A stretch of DNA of 64,000 nt from Algoriphagus aquaeductus (lineage in GTDB: Bacteria; Bacteroidota; Bacteroidia; Cytophagales; Cyclobacteriaceae): the NCBI RefSeq assembly GCF_003253485.1, contig NZ_QKTX01000003.1, positions 354,706-418,705 on the forward strand, read 5' to 3'. The notes below the pieces were generated by a model. That model was not told where the DNA came from. It did no database searches and was given only the letters and a program-made list of their open reading frames with translations. Within the stretch, counting starts at the first letter, position 1. Each line of letters opens with the position of its first letter. This document shows, piece by piece, positions 15,110-22,579 of the stretch. The position numbers and the translations under genes were made by a program.

Positions 15110-15595
15110 ATGAAAAAAATAGGTTTTGGTGGAGGCTGTCATTGGTGTACAGAAGCCATATTTCAGGCTTTAAATGGCGTTGAGTCTGTGGAGCAGGGCT
15201 GGATCTCCTCATTGAACCCCTATGATACATTTTCAGAAGCCGTTATTGTCCATTTTAATGAAGGCATCACACTGGATGTGTTAATTGAAGTGCATCTGCT
15301 GACGCATAGTAGCGCAAGCGCACACAGTATGCGTTACAAGTATCGTTCGGCAGTGTATTATATTGATCCCAATGATAAAGACACTATCGAAATAATAATC
15401 AATAAACTGTCAAAGGAAAATGACACCAAATATATTACACAGACACTGCCCTTGGCAGACTTCAGATTGAATTCGGAGCGTTTCCTCAATTATTATAAAA
15501 AAGACAAACAGAAACCTTTCTGCCAAACCAATATAAATCCTAAACTAGCTGCAATACGCAAAACATTCGGTCATCATATTCGAAATGATTTTTAA
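15110..15595 (+). CDS. Divergent MsrA-like protein
   Basis: 161 residues from the ATG giving MKKIGFGGGCHWC (an upstream in-frame TTG is less likely). It keeps the MsrA frame: GGGC at the catalytic position, ETFSEAV-type strands, YKYRSAVYY, and a C-terminal RFLNYYKKD. The canonical GCFWG motif is replaced by GCHWC, so the nucleophile Cys is kept but Phe becomes His and Gly becomes a second Cys. This makes a short C-x-x-C arrangement unlike ordinary MsrA. It heads the repair cluster. It may be a specialised reductase or a thiol/metal sensor; I cannot decide. Confidence 0.7.
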   Translation: MKKIGFGGGCHWCTEAIFQALNGVESVEQGWISSLNPYDTFSEAVIVHFNEGITLDVLIEVHLLTHSSASAHSMRYKYRSAVYYIDPNDKDTIEIIINKLSKENDTKYITQTLPLADFRLNSERFLNYYKKDKQKPFCQTNINPKLAAIRKTFGHHIRNDF

Positions 15596-15656
15596 GATGG
15601 GAAGAATTGCCAAAATATCGGGTGATAACGGTAAGAGAAAGGGTATTGCCGTATAT

Positions 15657-15664
15657 TAACTTTG
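15657..15664 (+). promoter_or_regulatory. -7 promoter motif upstream of the thioredoxin gene
   Basis: TAACTTTG is an exact TAnnTTTG match 32 nt before the thioredoxin start codon. A clear -33 element is not evident. Confidence 0.4.
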
Positions 15665-15695
15665 TGGAGTTAGATAACAATTAAAGTTTTTAGTT

Positions 15696-16022
15696 ATGAG
15701 AAAAATAGAAAGTAAACAGGAATTTGAAGAAACAATTCAAAAAGAAGCAAGCGTAGTTGTAGATTTTTACGCCGACTGGTGTGGTCCTTGCCAGACGCTA
15801 TTACCCACATTGGATGACCTGTCCAAAGACTTTGAGGGGAAGGTCAAAATAGTTAAAGTTAATGTTGATAATCAACAGGAACTTGCCCAGCGTTTTGGTG
15901 TGCGTAGCATCCCCACATTGATCTTTTTCAAGAACCAAAAAGCTGTGGAGACCATAGTAGGTCTTCGAACCAAGGATGAACTTCAAAAGAAGATATCCGC
16001 GTTGGAAATAGGAAATAAATAG
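15696..16022 (+). CDS. trxA: Thioredoxin
   Basis: 108 residues with the classical active site DFYADWCGPCQ and the cis-proline loop RSIPTLIFF. It reduces protein disulfides and is the normal electron donor that recycles MsrA and MsrB after each turnover. Its position directly in front of msrB and msrA indicates a dedicated reductant for the cluster. The gene is 22 nt from msrB. Confidence 0.95.
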   Translation: MRKIESKQEFEETIQKEASVVVDFYADWCGPCQTLLPTLDDLSKDFEGKVKIVKVNVDNQQELAQRFGVRSIPTLIFFKNQKAVETIVGLRTKDELQKKISALEIGNK

Positions 16023-16043
16023 TAACATTCAAAATAAATAGTT

Positions 16044-16490
16044 ATGTTAAACTGGAATGATATCATCAAGTTCGTAAACAAAGGTAATCCTGTTCCGACT
16101 CGCAGGGTGGAAAAAACAGACGAGGAATGGAAAGAACTGTTAAGCCCCGATTCGTATTTTGTTACCAGGGGGAAGGGTACTGAGCGAGCACATAGTTCGG
16201 ATATGTGCGGCTTATTTGAACCGGGTAAATATGAATGTATCAGTTGTGGAACACCTTTGTTTGATGCAACTGAAAAATTTAACAGCACTTCTGGCTGGCC
16301 TTCTTTCACTCAGCCCATAGCTGTTGAAAATATTGCCTACCATAAGGATGGTGGTTATGGTATGATAAGAGTGGAAACGACCTGCAATGTCTGTGATGCG
16401 CATTTGGGCCATGTTTTTCCGGATGGTCCTGCACCAAGTGGTCTTAGATACTGTATCAATGCCGTGGCGCTTAAGAAAGTAGAGGGCTGA
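16044..16490 (+). CDS. msrB: Peptide-methionine (R)-S-oxide reductase
   Basis: Reduces the R-sulfoxide of methionine in proteins. 148 residues. The zinc site is formed by CISCG and CNVCDAHLGH, TSGWPSF is the substrate loop and LRYCINAVAL carries the catalytic Cys. A 30-residue N-terminal segment (RVEKTDEEWKELLSP) is the usual MsrB lead-in. No signal peptide is present, so it should be cytoplasmic. It lies between thioredoxin and msrA. Confidence 0.95.
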   Translation: MLNWNDIIKFVNKGNPVPTRRVEKTDEEWKELLSPDSYFVTRGKGTERAHSSDMCGLFEPGKYECISCGTPLFDATEKFNSTSGWPSFTQPIAVENIAYHKDGGYGMIRVETTCNVCDAHLGHVFPDGPAPSGLRYCINAVALKKVEG

Positions 16491-16553
16491 GATCTCTCAA
16501 GCATTTCAGATCAAAAATTTTAAAGAACTTAAATAAAATAAAAGCTATAAGTA

Positions 16554-17045
16554 ATGGAAAATTTGAAAAAAGCATATTTGGCGGGTGGATGTTTCTGGGG
16601 CATGGAAGATCTTTTCAGAGCACGTCCTGGCGTAATTAATACCGAAGTCGGGTACTTAGGGGGACAGAACGATAATCCCACCTACGAGTATCATCCCGGC
16701 CATGCAGAGGGTGTTGAAATTACCTATGATCCAAGCAAGACAACTTATAGGGAGTTATTGGATTATTTTTTCAGGGTACATGATCCCAGCACGGTAGATA
16801 GGCAGGGCAATGACAGGGGCAAAAGTTACCGCTCGGCACTATTCATTCAGAACGATGAAGAAGGAAATGATGCCGTGGAAATGATCAAATTAGTTGATGA
16901 TTCGCAACGCTGGCCTGGAAAGGTAGTAACGACATTGGAGCCGTTCACAAAATTTTGGCCTGCCGAAGACTACCATCAAGATTATCTGGTCAAAAATCCG
17001 AATGGCTACACCTGCCACTTTGAGCGCTTTGGAACTTTTTTGTAA
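16554..17045 (+). CDS. msrA: Peptide-methionine (S)-S-oxide reductase
   Basis: Reduces the S-sulfoxide of methionine. 163 residues, cytoplasmic. The active site [11 protein letters not shown] is canonical; [17 protein letters not shown] and EDYHQDYL are the standard MsrA signatures. A single C-terminal resolving Cys lies in GYTCHFERF. It completes a full MsrA/MsrB/Trx set in the cluster. Confidence 0.95.
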   Translation: MENLKKAYLAGGCFWGMEDLFRARPGVINTEVGYLGGQNDNPTYEYHPGHAEGVEITYDPSKTTYRELLDYFFRVHDPSTVDRQGNDRGKSYRSALFIQNDEEGNDAVEMIKLVDDSQRWPGKVVTTLEPFTKFWPAEDYHQDYLVKNPNGYTCHFERFGTFL

Positions 17046-17049
17046 AGCA

Positions 17050-17259
17050 ATGAACAAAGTAACGGCAGAAATTTACCAGCTGCATCCCGATCGGTATATA
17101 TTGGTCTCTGGACAGGAGGAAGGCGCACCTACATGCCCTTATGAAAATGTCCAACAATGGGTTGGCTATGATACCTTAACCAAAGAATATATTCGGTTTA
17201 CAAAGTCGGTATACAAAAAGCTTGTTGAAGAAATGGAAAATAAAAAAATAAAGATATGA
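17050..17259 (+). CDS. Small conserved-looking ORF between two msrA genes, function unknown
   Basis: 69 residues from the ATG giving MNKVTAEIYQLHPDRYILVS; the frame is open further upstream inside msrA, but that part is out of frame with msrA and unlikely to be used. It starts 4 nt after the msrA stop and overlaps the next gene by ATGA (17256-17259), so it is probably translated as part of the operon. One Cys (PTCPYE) is present, and the tail is Lys-rich. I do not recognise the family. Confidence 0.6.
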   Translation: MNKVTAEIYQLHPDRYILVSGQEEGAPTCPYENVQQWVGYDTLTKEYIRFTKSVYKKLVEEMENKKIKI

Positions 17260-17915
17260 ATATAGTAGTTTTCTTATCGACCGCACTCGGCTTCTTCGCC
17301 ATGACAGGTTGTAGCAACAGTATGAGTAACAAAGCCGAGCATAATAAGGGCTTGGAAGAAAAAGTAAGCATTACTGAAATGACAGGCAATAGCGATAGCA
17401 CGGACGTTATCTATTTTGCCGGAGGATGTTTCTGGGGAACAGAGCATTTTTTTAAACAGGTAGATGGTGTTATCGCTACCGAAGTAGGCTTTGCCAATGG
17501 CCGTACCGACAATCCGACATATGAGGATGTAGTACAGAAAAATACGGGCTACGCTGAAACCGTAAAGGTTACATACGATGCTGAAAAATTGGATTTGAAT
17601 CTGTTACTTGATTTGTATTTCCTTGCTATTGATCCTACGAGCGTAAATAAACAGGGTAATGATATCGGTGATCAGTACCGTACGGGCATTTATTACACCT
17701 CAGGCCAGCAGTTACCACTTATAAACCAACGGATAAATAAAGAGGCGGCAAAACATATCAGAGCTATAGCAGTTGAAGTAACCCCCATAAAGAAATATTA
17801 TAAAGCCGAGGATTACCATCAAGACTACCTGGATAAGAATCCGGGAGGATACTGCCATATTAATCCGGCACTTTTTAAAGTGGCGAAGGAAGCTAATAAG
17901 GCAACCAATAAATGA
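17256..17915 (+). CDS. msrA: Envelope lipoprotein peptide-methionine (S)-S-oxide reductase
   Basis: 219 residues. The N-terminus MNIVVFLSTALGFFAMTGCS has a lipobox (MTGC, Cys19), placing the enzyme in the cell envelope. The MsrA domain starts near residue 50 with FAGGCFWGTEHFF, followed by [39 protein letters not shown] and the resolving Cys in GGYCHINP. It gives the island methionine repair on both sides of the inner membrane. Electron supply in the periplasm is not obvious. Start overlaps the preceding small ORF. Confidence 0.93.
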   Translation: MNIVVFLSTALGFFAMTGCSNSMSNKAEHNKGLEEKVSITEMTGNSDSTDVIYFAGGCFWGTEHFFKQVDGVIATEVGFANGRTDNPTYEDVVQKNTGYAETVKVTYDAEKLDLNLLLDLYFLAIDPTSVNKQGNDIGDQYRTGIYYTSGQQLPLINQRINKEAAKHIRAIAVEVTPIKKYYKAEDYHQDYLDKNPGGYCHINPALFKVAKEANKATNK

Positions 17916-17943
17916 TAATATCATCAAAAAACTATAAAAAATC

Positions 17944-18939
17944 ATGAAAAAAGTAGCAATCAACGGATTTGGTCGCATAGGAAGGGCAGCATTAAAACTG
18001 ATTTTTGAAACCGATGACCTTGAAGTCGTCGCCATAAACGATTTGATGTCGGTAGAAAATGCAGCATATCTGCTTAAATACGACAGTAACTATGGTAAGT
18101 ATGCTAAAGATGTTAAATTTGAAGGAGACAGCTTATTTGTGGGGGATAAAGAAATCAAGTATTCCAGTCTACGCAACATTTTAGAGTTACCATGGAAAGC
18201 ACTCAATGTAGACGTTGTTATTGAAAGTACCGGCATATTTACCAACAGTGCCGATGCTGAAGGGCATATTCTGGCTGGTGCTAAAGCAGCTGTAATTTCA
18301 GGTCCTACAAAAGACACTCCAACAGTTGTTTATGGCGTAAATACTACAGATGATAAGACATTGGTCTTTTCTTGTGCAAGTTGTACGACCAATAACATCA
18401 GCCCTGTAATAGAAATTTTGGGAAGAAGGTTAGGTATAAAAAAAGCAATTCTTAATACCATACATGGATATACTGCTTCACAAAGCCTTGTCGATGCGCC
18501 TTCGAAAAAAGAGCCACGCATGGGTAGAGCGGCCGGCTTGAATCTGGCACCGGCTGCTACGGGAGCAGCCATAGCGACTACTAAAGTATTACCTCAGTAC
18601 GCCGGAAAGTTCGACGGCGTTGCCATTAGAGTTCCCGTCCCTGTTGGCTCCATTTCGGATATTACTTTTATTGCTGAGAGACCTACCACGGTTGAGGAAA
18701 TCAATCAGATTCTGTCAGAAGAAGCGACCACAGAACGGTATAAAAAAGTGATCGCTGTAACAAATGAACCCCTTGTATCAACTGATATCATAGGAAGTGC
18801 TTTCGCTTCTACCGTAGATTTAGAAATGACAAGGGTTGTTGATGGAGACCTAGTGAAAATAATGGCTTGGTATGACAATGAATGGGGATTTACCAATCAG
18901 ATGATCAGACAGATTCAATCAATATGGCAACCTGAATAA
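17944..18939 (+). CDS. gap: Type I glyceraldehyde-3-phosphate dehydrogenase (island copy)
   Basis: 331 residues, full length. NAD-binding INGFGRIGRA, active-site SCASCTTNN with the catalytic Cys at about 147, His in IHGYTASQSL, and WYDNEWGFTNQ at the C-terminus. Two departures from the common SNASCTTNC are visible: an extra Cys three residues before the nucleophile and Asn instead of the second Cys four residues after it. GAPDH's active thiol is a well known target of oxidants. Its presence 28 nt after the lipoprotein msrA suggests a spare, possibly oxidant-tolerant, enzyme. Coenzyme preference is not determined. Confidence 0.93.
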   Translation: MKKVAINGFGRIGRAALKLIFETDDLEVVAINDLMSVENAAYLLKYDSNYGKYAKDVKFEGDSLFVGDKEIKYSSLRNILELPWKALNVDVVIESTGIFTNSADAEGHILAGAKAAVISGPTKDTPTVVYGVNTTDDKTLVFSCASCTTNNISPVIEILGRRLGIKKAILNTIHGYTASQSLVDAPSKKEPRMGRAAGLNLAPAATGAAIATTKVLPQYAGKFDGVAIRVPVPVGSISDITFIAERPTTVEEINQILSEEATTERYKKVIAVTNEPLVSTDIIGSAFASTVDLEMTRVVDGDLVKIMAWYDNEWGFTNQMIRQIQSIWQPE

Positions 18940-19020
18940 ACTGATTTAAGCGCACATGCTTACGTCGATTAACTGCATTCCCCTTCTGAAAAGGATAGGG
19001 GAATTTTGATATTTATTGTT

Positions 19021-19476
19021 ATGGAAATTTTGAACAACCAAATCCAACCCTGGCATTTGGAAAGTATCGGACAGAAAGATCTTCCACATTACGATAGCTT
19101 CAAAGGAAAACCCTTATTGATCTTGTTTTTCTATTTAGGCTGTCCGGGATGTGTAGGAAGAGCTATCCCATTTGCCAATAAAATGGCGTATGAACACGGG
19201 GACAAGATGAACGTATTAGGGATTCATAGCAATTTTGAAGGTCCCGAATATACCAATGATGAAATTATTGAAAATTTAAAGTCATTGCATGTTAGGTTTC
19301 CGGTTTTTAGGGATGCCGGTATGGCCACCACTTTTCACGATTACCAAGCCGGGGGGACACCTCACTGGGTTTTGGTAGATAAAAACGGTAAGGTAGTCCG
19401 TTCCATATTTGGTTCGGATCCCAATCGAGCATTATTATGGTTAGATTACGCAATTATTGAAGAGTTGGAAAAGTGA
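19021..19476 (+). CDS. Thioredoxin-fold redoxin (TlpA/AhpC-like)
   Basis: 151 residues from the ATG giving MEILNNQIQPWHLES. The fold shows LILFFYLGCPGCVGRA with a CPGC active site, a central NVLGIHSNFEG, and the cis-Pro loop GGTPHWVLVDKNGKVV. No signal peptide, so cytoplasmic. It may act as a peroxidase-like or disulfide reductase partner. It sits between GAPDH and cysteinyl-tRNA synthetase in the same orientation, 44 nt before the latter. Confidence 0.8.
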   Translation: MEILNNQIQPWHLESIGQKDLPHYDSFKGKPLLILFFYLGCPGCVGRAIPFANKMAYEHGDKMNVLGIHSNFEGPEYTNDEIIENLKSLHVRFPVFRDAGMATTFHDYQAGGTPHWVLVDKNGKVVRSIFGSDPNRALLWLDYAIIEELEK

Positions 19477-19520
19477 ATTAGAATTTACCTTCAAAACATT
19501 GCAACTTTTGAATATTCAAT

Positions 19521-21002
19521 ATGACTATATATAAAGATCATCCACTGAAAATATATAACTCACTTTCGAACGAAAAAGAAATATTCACACCGATTCAAGA
19601 TGGTCACGTTGGGATGTATGTCTGCGGTCCGACGGTGTACAGTAATGTACATCTTGGTAATGTAAGGACATTCCTCTCGTTCGATATCATCTATCGCTAT
19701 CTTCTGCATTTAGGCTATAAAGTCCGTTATGTGCGTAATATCACTGATGTAGGACACCTGGTTGATGATGCAGATAGCGGTGAAGATAAAATTGCAAAAA
19801 GAGCGCGTTTGGAACAACTTGAACCAATGGAAATTGTTCAACGCTATACCGTTGATTTCCATGATATCCTCCAAAAATTCAACCTTTTGCCGCCAAGCAT
19901 TGAACCAACGGCGACCGGTCACATGATTGAGCAAATCAATGTCATACAGAACATCATAGATAAGGGCTATGCCTACGAATCGAATGGATCGGTATATTTC
20001 GACGTGGCAAAGTATAGTGAGGATTACGATTATGGTGTGCTCAGCCATCGGGACCTGATACACACGCTTGATAACTCCAGACCACTTGACGGCCAGTCTG
20101 ACAAACGGAATGAACAGGATTTTGCGCTATGGAAGCGTGCTGATCCACACCATATAATGCGCTGGCCTTCGCCGTGGAGCGATGGTTTTCCGGGATGGCA
20201 TACGGAGTGCACCACAATGAGCACAAAATACCTTGGGCAAAGATTTGACATCCACGGTGGAGGTATGGATCTGAAATTTCCACATCATGAATGTGAAATA
20301 GCTCAGGGAGAAGCCTCCACGGGCCATGCACCGGTTAACTACTGGCTGCATGCCAATATGTTAACGCTGAATGGAAAGAAAATGTCCAAATCTAGTGGAA
20401 ATAATATTCTGCCAGATGAGATTTTGGCTGGCGACAATCCTGTTCTTAGCAAAGCGTTTTCAGCTTCGGTGACGCGTTTTTTTATGTTACAAACGCATTA
20501 TCGAAGTATTATGGATTTTTCGAATGAGGCGATCCTGGCTGCTGAAAAAGGATACGACCGCCTGATGAAAGCGATAAATAGCTTATCGAAGCTTGAGCCT
20601 GGAAATAGATCGACACTCGACATCGCTGGTTGGGAAGCCAAATGTTATGAGGCGTTGGATGACGATTTTAATACGCCGATACTTATCTCACACCTTTTTG
20701 AAGGCGTTACGTATATTAATCAACTGAAAGACAAGACTGCCATACTTTCAGCAACCGATCTGGAACATTTCAATAAAGGTATTTCAACCTTTGTTTTTGA
20801 CGTACTAGGATTGGAAATGAGATCGGGTGTGTATGACAGCTACGCTGAAAAACTCGACGGGACAATCAAATTACTAATTGAAATTAGGAATAAGGTGCGA
20901 GCAGATAGAAACTTTACTTTGTCAGATCAGATACGCAACCGACTCGCTGAGTTAGCTATCAAATTGAATGATTCAAAGGAAGAAACAACTTTTAACTATT
21001 GA
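19521..21002 (+). CDS. cysS: Cysteinyl-tRNA synthetase (island copy)
   Basis: 493 residues, full length. Zn-binding Cys in YVCGPTVY, the HIGH-equivalent HLGN with VRTF, zinc/Cys recognition WHTECTTMS and [14 protein letters not shown], and KKMSKSSGN. It charges tRNA-Cys. A complete essential aminoacyl-tRNA synthetase inside a mobile remnant implies either a duplicate giving protection when the housekeeping enzyme is damaged, or replacement of the native gene; the window cannot say which. Its company with redox genes points to a thiol- or cysteine-related stress. Confidence 0.95.
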   Translation: MTIYKDHPLKIYNSLSNEKEIFTPIQDGHVGMYVCGPTVYSNVHLGNVRTFLSFDIIYRYLLHLGYKVRYVRNITDVGHLVDDADSGEDKIAKRARLEQLEPMEIVQRYTVDFHDILQKFNLLPPSIEPTATGHMIEQINVIQNIIDKGYAYESNGSVYFDVAKYSEDYDYGVLSHRDLIHTLDNSRPLDGQSDKRNEQDFALWKRADPHHIMRWPSPWSDGFPGWHTECTTMSTKYLGQRFDIHGGGMDLKFPHHECEIAQGEASTGHAPVNYWLHANMLTLNGKKMSKSSGNNILPDEILAGDNPVLSKAFSASVTRFFMLQTHYRSIMDFSNEAILAAEKGYDRLMKAINSLSKLEPGNRSTLDIAGWEAKCYEALDDDFNTPILISHLFEGVTYINQLKDKTAILSATDLEHFNKGISTFVFDVLGLEMRSGVYDSYAEKLDGTIKLLIEIRNKVRADRNFTLSDQIRNRLAELAIKLNDSKEETTFNY

Positions 21003-21095
21003 TCTGATTTAAAGATTCGCTTTAAATTAAATTGTGTTTTGAGATTATATGTATTTTTGATAATAATATAGAAGTACTTTAAATTGAATATTAAT

Positions 21096-21917
21096 ATGAT
21101 CTATCAAGGAAAGCAGAACGAATACTTTGAGTTGGAGTATGTAGATTGTGACAATTTCAGAAGCTTTAGGCCGATTGTATCTGGGGCTCTGCAGCTACTG
21201 TGGTTTCAATCTGACGGAAACAAATTGATCATCGATGGCATTCACCAAACTTTTAATAACAACCAGATTGTTAGTCTCTCTCAATACCATCATGTGCAAT
21301 ATGAGCAGATTAACGCTATGAAAATGCTTCGGTTCAATTCAGAATTCTATTGCATAATTAACCATGATAGCGAAGTCGGCTGTAAAGGTGTATTGTATTA
21401 TACACCTGCAAAAATACCGGTTGTTTCGGTTCAGGAGCCGCAATTTGCGATAATGAATGATGCCTGGAACCTAACCGATATGGAATTAGAAATGAAAGAC
21501 GAATTGCAGCTTGAAATGCTGCAAATTGTCCTCAAGCGCATCCTGATACTGTGCACAAGAATATACAAAATGCAAGGTACCTTGTCTTTCATCGACGATA
21601 GTCAGCATAATTTAATAAGGGAATTCAATTTTCTGGTTGAACAAAACTTTAAGGAGCAGCATAGCGTCTCTTACTATGCAGGTTTATTACACAAATCACC
21701 AAAGACCATTACCAATACCTTTAAGAAGATTGATGAAAAATCACCACTTCAGCTTATCCATGACCGTATTCTGTTAGAGGCTAAAAACTTGCTGCATTAT
21801 ACAAAACGGGATATTTCTGAAATAGCGTACGAACTCGGATTTGAAAACGTGCAGGTATTCAGCCGATTTTTCAAGAGACTCTCAGGTATTTCTCCTACCG
21901 AATTTCGACTCAAATAA
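21096..21917 (+). CDS. AraC-family transcriptional regulator
   Basis: 273 residues from the ATG giving MIYQGKQNEYFEL; an in-frame TTG 12 nt earlier is a less likely start. The N-terminal 170 residues are a cupin-like sensor region resembling other bacteroidotal AraC proteins. The C-terminal HTH pair is clear: VSYYAGLLHKSPKTITNTFK and ISEIAYELGFENVQVFSRFF followed by SPTEFR. It lies 93 nt after cysS, same strand, and is the best candidate for local control of the island. The inducer is unknown. Confidence 0.9.
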   Translation: MIYQGKQNEYFELEYVDCDNFRSFRPIVSGALQLLWFQSDGNKLIIDGIHQTFNNNQIVSLSQYHHVQYEQINAMKMLRFNSEFYCIINHDSEVGCKGVLYYTPAKIPVVSVQEPQFAIMNDAWNLTDMELEMKDELQLEMLQIVLKRILILCTRIYKMQGTLSFIDDSQHNLIREFNFLVEQNFKEQHSVSYYAGLLHKSPKTITNTFKKIDEKSPLQLIHDRILLEAKNLLHYTKRDISEIAYELGFENVQVFSRFFKRLSGISPTEFRLK

Positions 21918-22400
21918 AAGAAGAGAATTTAGGCGGATTAGGCTTAAAAACATAGCAATTAAAAACGTAGACCTCTTTAAGGGCAGATCTTGAACAGTAG
22001 GGTAAATCGATCTTAATAGGTTTCGATTTAATTATTGTGCGACCTGATTGACTGAGTTTTTAATGTCTTGAAAAAAACTCTAACTCAGTAAGGCTGTCAT
22101 TATGGATATAAAACAGCACCATAGCTTTATGCTCAGTGTTCCTGGTACATGGATAGGTCAAACTACCAGCCTTTGCTTAAGCCATATATCTAAAGCATTC
22201 TGTATCTCTCTGTTTGGGTACATATTCTATATACACCTTGCCATGTCTTATACTAAAGCAGGGCTCATACTATTGGGATTACGGTAATGCGCAATTGTAG
22301 GAGCACACAAATGAGCAACCTCCGCAATAACTTTGTAAGTCGAAATAAAGGGTAAAGAGCCAATGTACTCTACCCTTTATTTTTTATATTTGCAATATTG
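21918..22400. other. Intergenic region after the AraC gene
   Basis: Mostly low-complexity AT-rich sequence. A 61-codon frame at 22102-22287 has no recognisable features. An exact TAACTTTG (22328-22335) just precedes the terminator hairpin at 22344. Nothing else is supportable here. Confidence 0.5.
22344..22386 (+). terminator. Terminator at the right end of the island cargo
   Basis: AATAAAGGGTAAAGAG and CTCTACCCTTTATT pair with one bulge and are followed by a run of T. It is placed directly before the right direct repeat, mirroring the terminator at 14812 before the left copy. Confidence 0.75.
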
Positions 22401-22510
22401 ATTTACAAGGTAATCAAATGAAAAAGAATGTAATAAGCACCATTACTAAATCGTTACCGATAGAGTTTTCCTCTCTTGTAAACTACTCTTTATTAGTCAC
22501 TTTGTGCTAT
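22401..22510 (+). repeat. 110-bp direct repeat, right copy
   Basis: Ungapped partner of 14941-15050. It contains the att-like core (22443-22464), is preceded by the -7 motif TATATTTG (22385-22392), and carries an in-frame ORF from ATG 22418 that shares STITKSLPI and LVNYSLL with the left copy. It abuts the typA terminator (22528), so the right border of foreign DNA probably lies within or just after it. Confidence 0.85.
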
Positions 22511-22527
22511 ATTAATCTTTTTTCCAT

Positions 22528-22557
22528 AAAAAAAGCCCTTCAAGTGATGAAGGGCTT
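22528..22557 (-). terminator. typA terminator
   Basis: AAGCCCTT (22533-22540) pairs with AAGGGCTT (22550-22557); on the minus strand the stem is followed by a run of seven T. It lies 23 nt beyond the typA stop. Confidence 0.85.
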
Positions 22558-22579
22558 AGTCAGTATTGGGTTAGAAAGA

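Larger units (their letters stand above)
13685..22464. mobile_element. Remnant of a CTnDOT-like integrative element carrying a Met/Cys repair cargo
   Basis: The limits are proposed from a 22-bp near-repeat: TTACTAATTCGTTACCGATT at 13685 (20 of 22 identical when extended by GA) and TTACTAAATCGTTACCGATA at 22443. Inside are a 5' integrase fragment, a 5' rteC fragment on the other strand, and nine cargo genes in more AT-rich DNA than the flanks. The backbone resumes with the typA terminator at 22528. No relaxase, coupling protein or tra gene remains, so it is not self-mobile. Exact ends are uncertain. Confidence 0.55.

Noticed and set aside
22102..22287. 61-codon frame after the AraC gene
   Set aside because: No family resemblance, no clear start context, and unlike its neighbours in composition; kept as intergenic.
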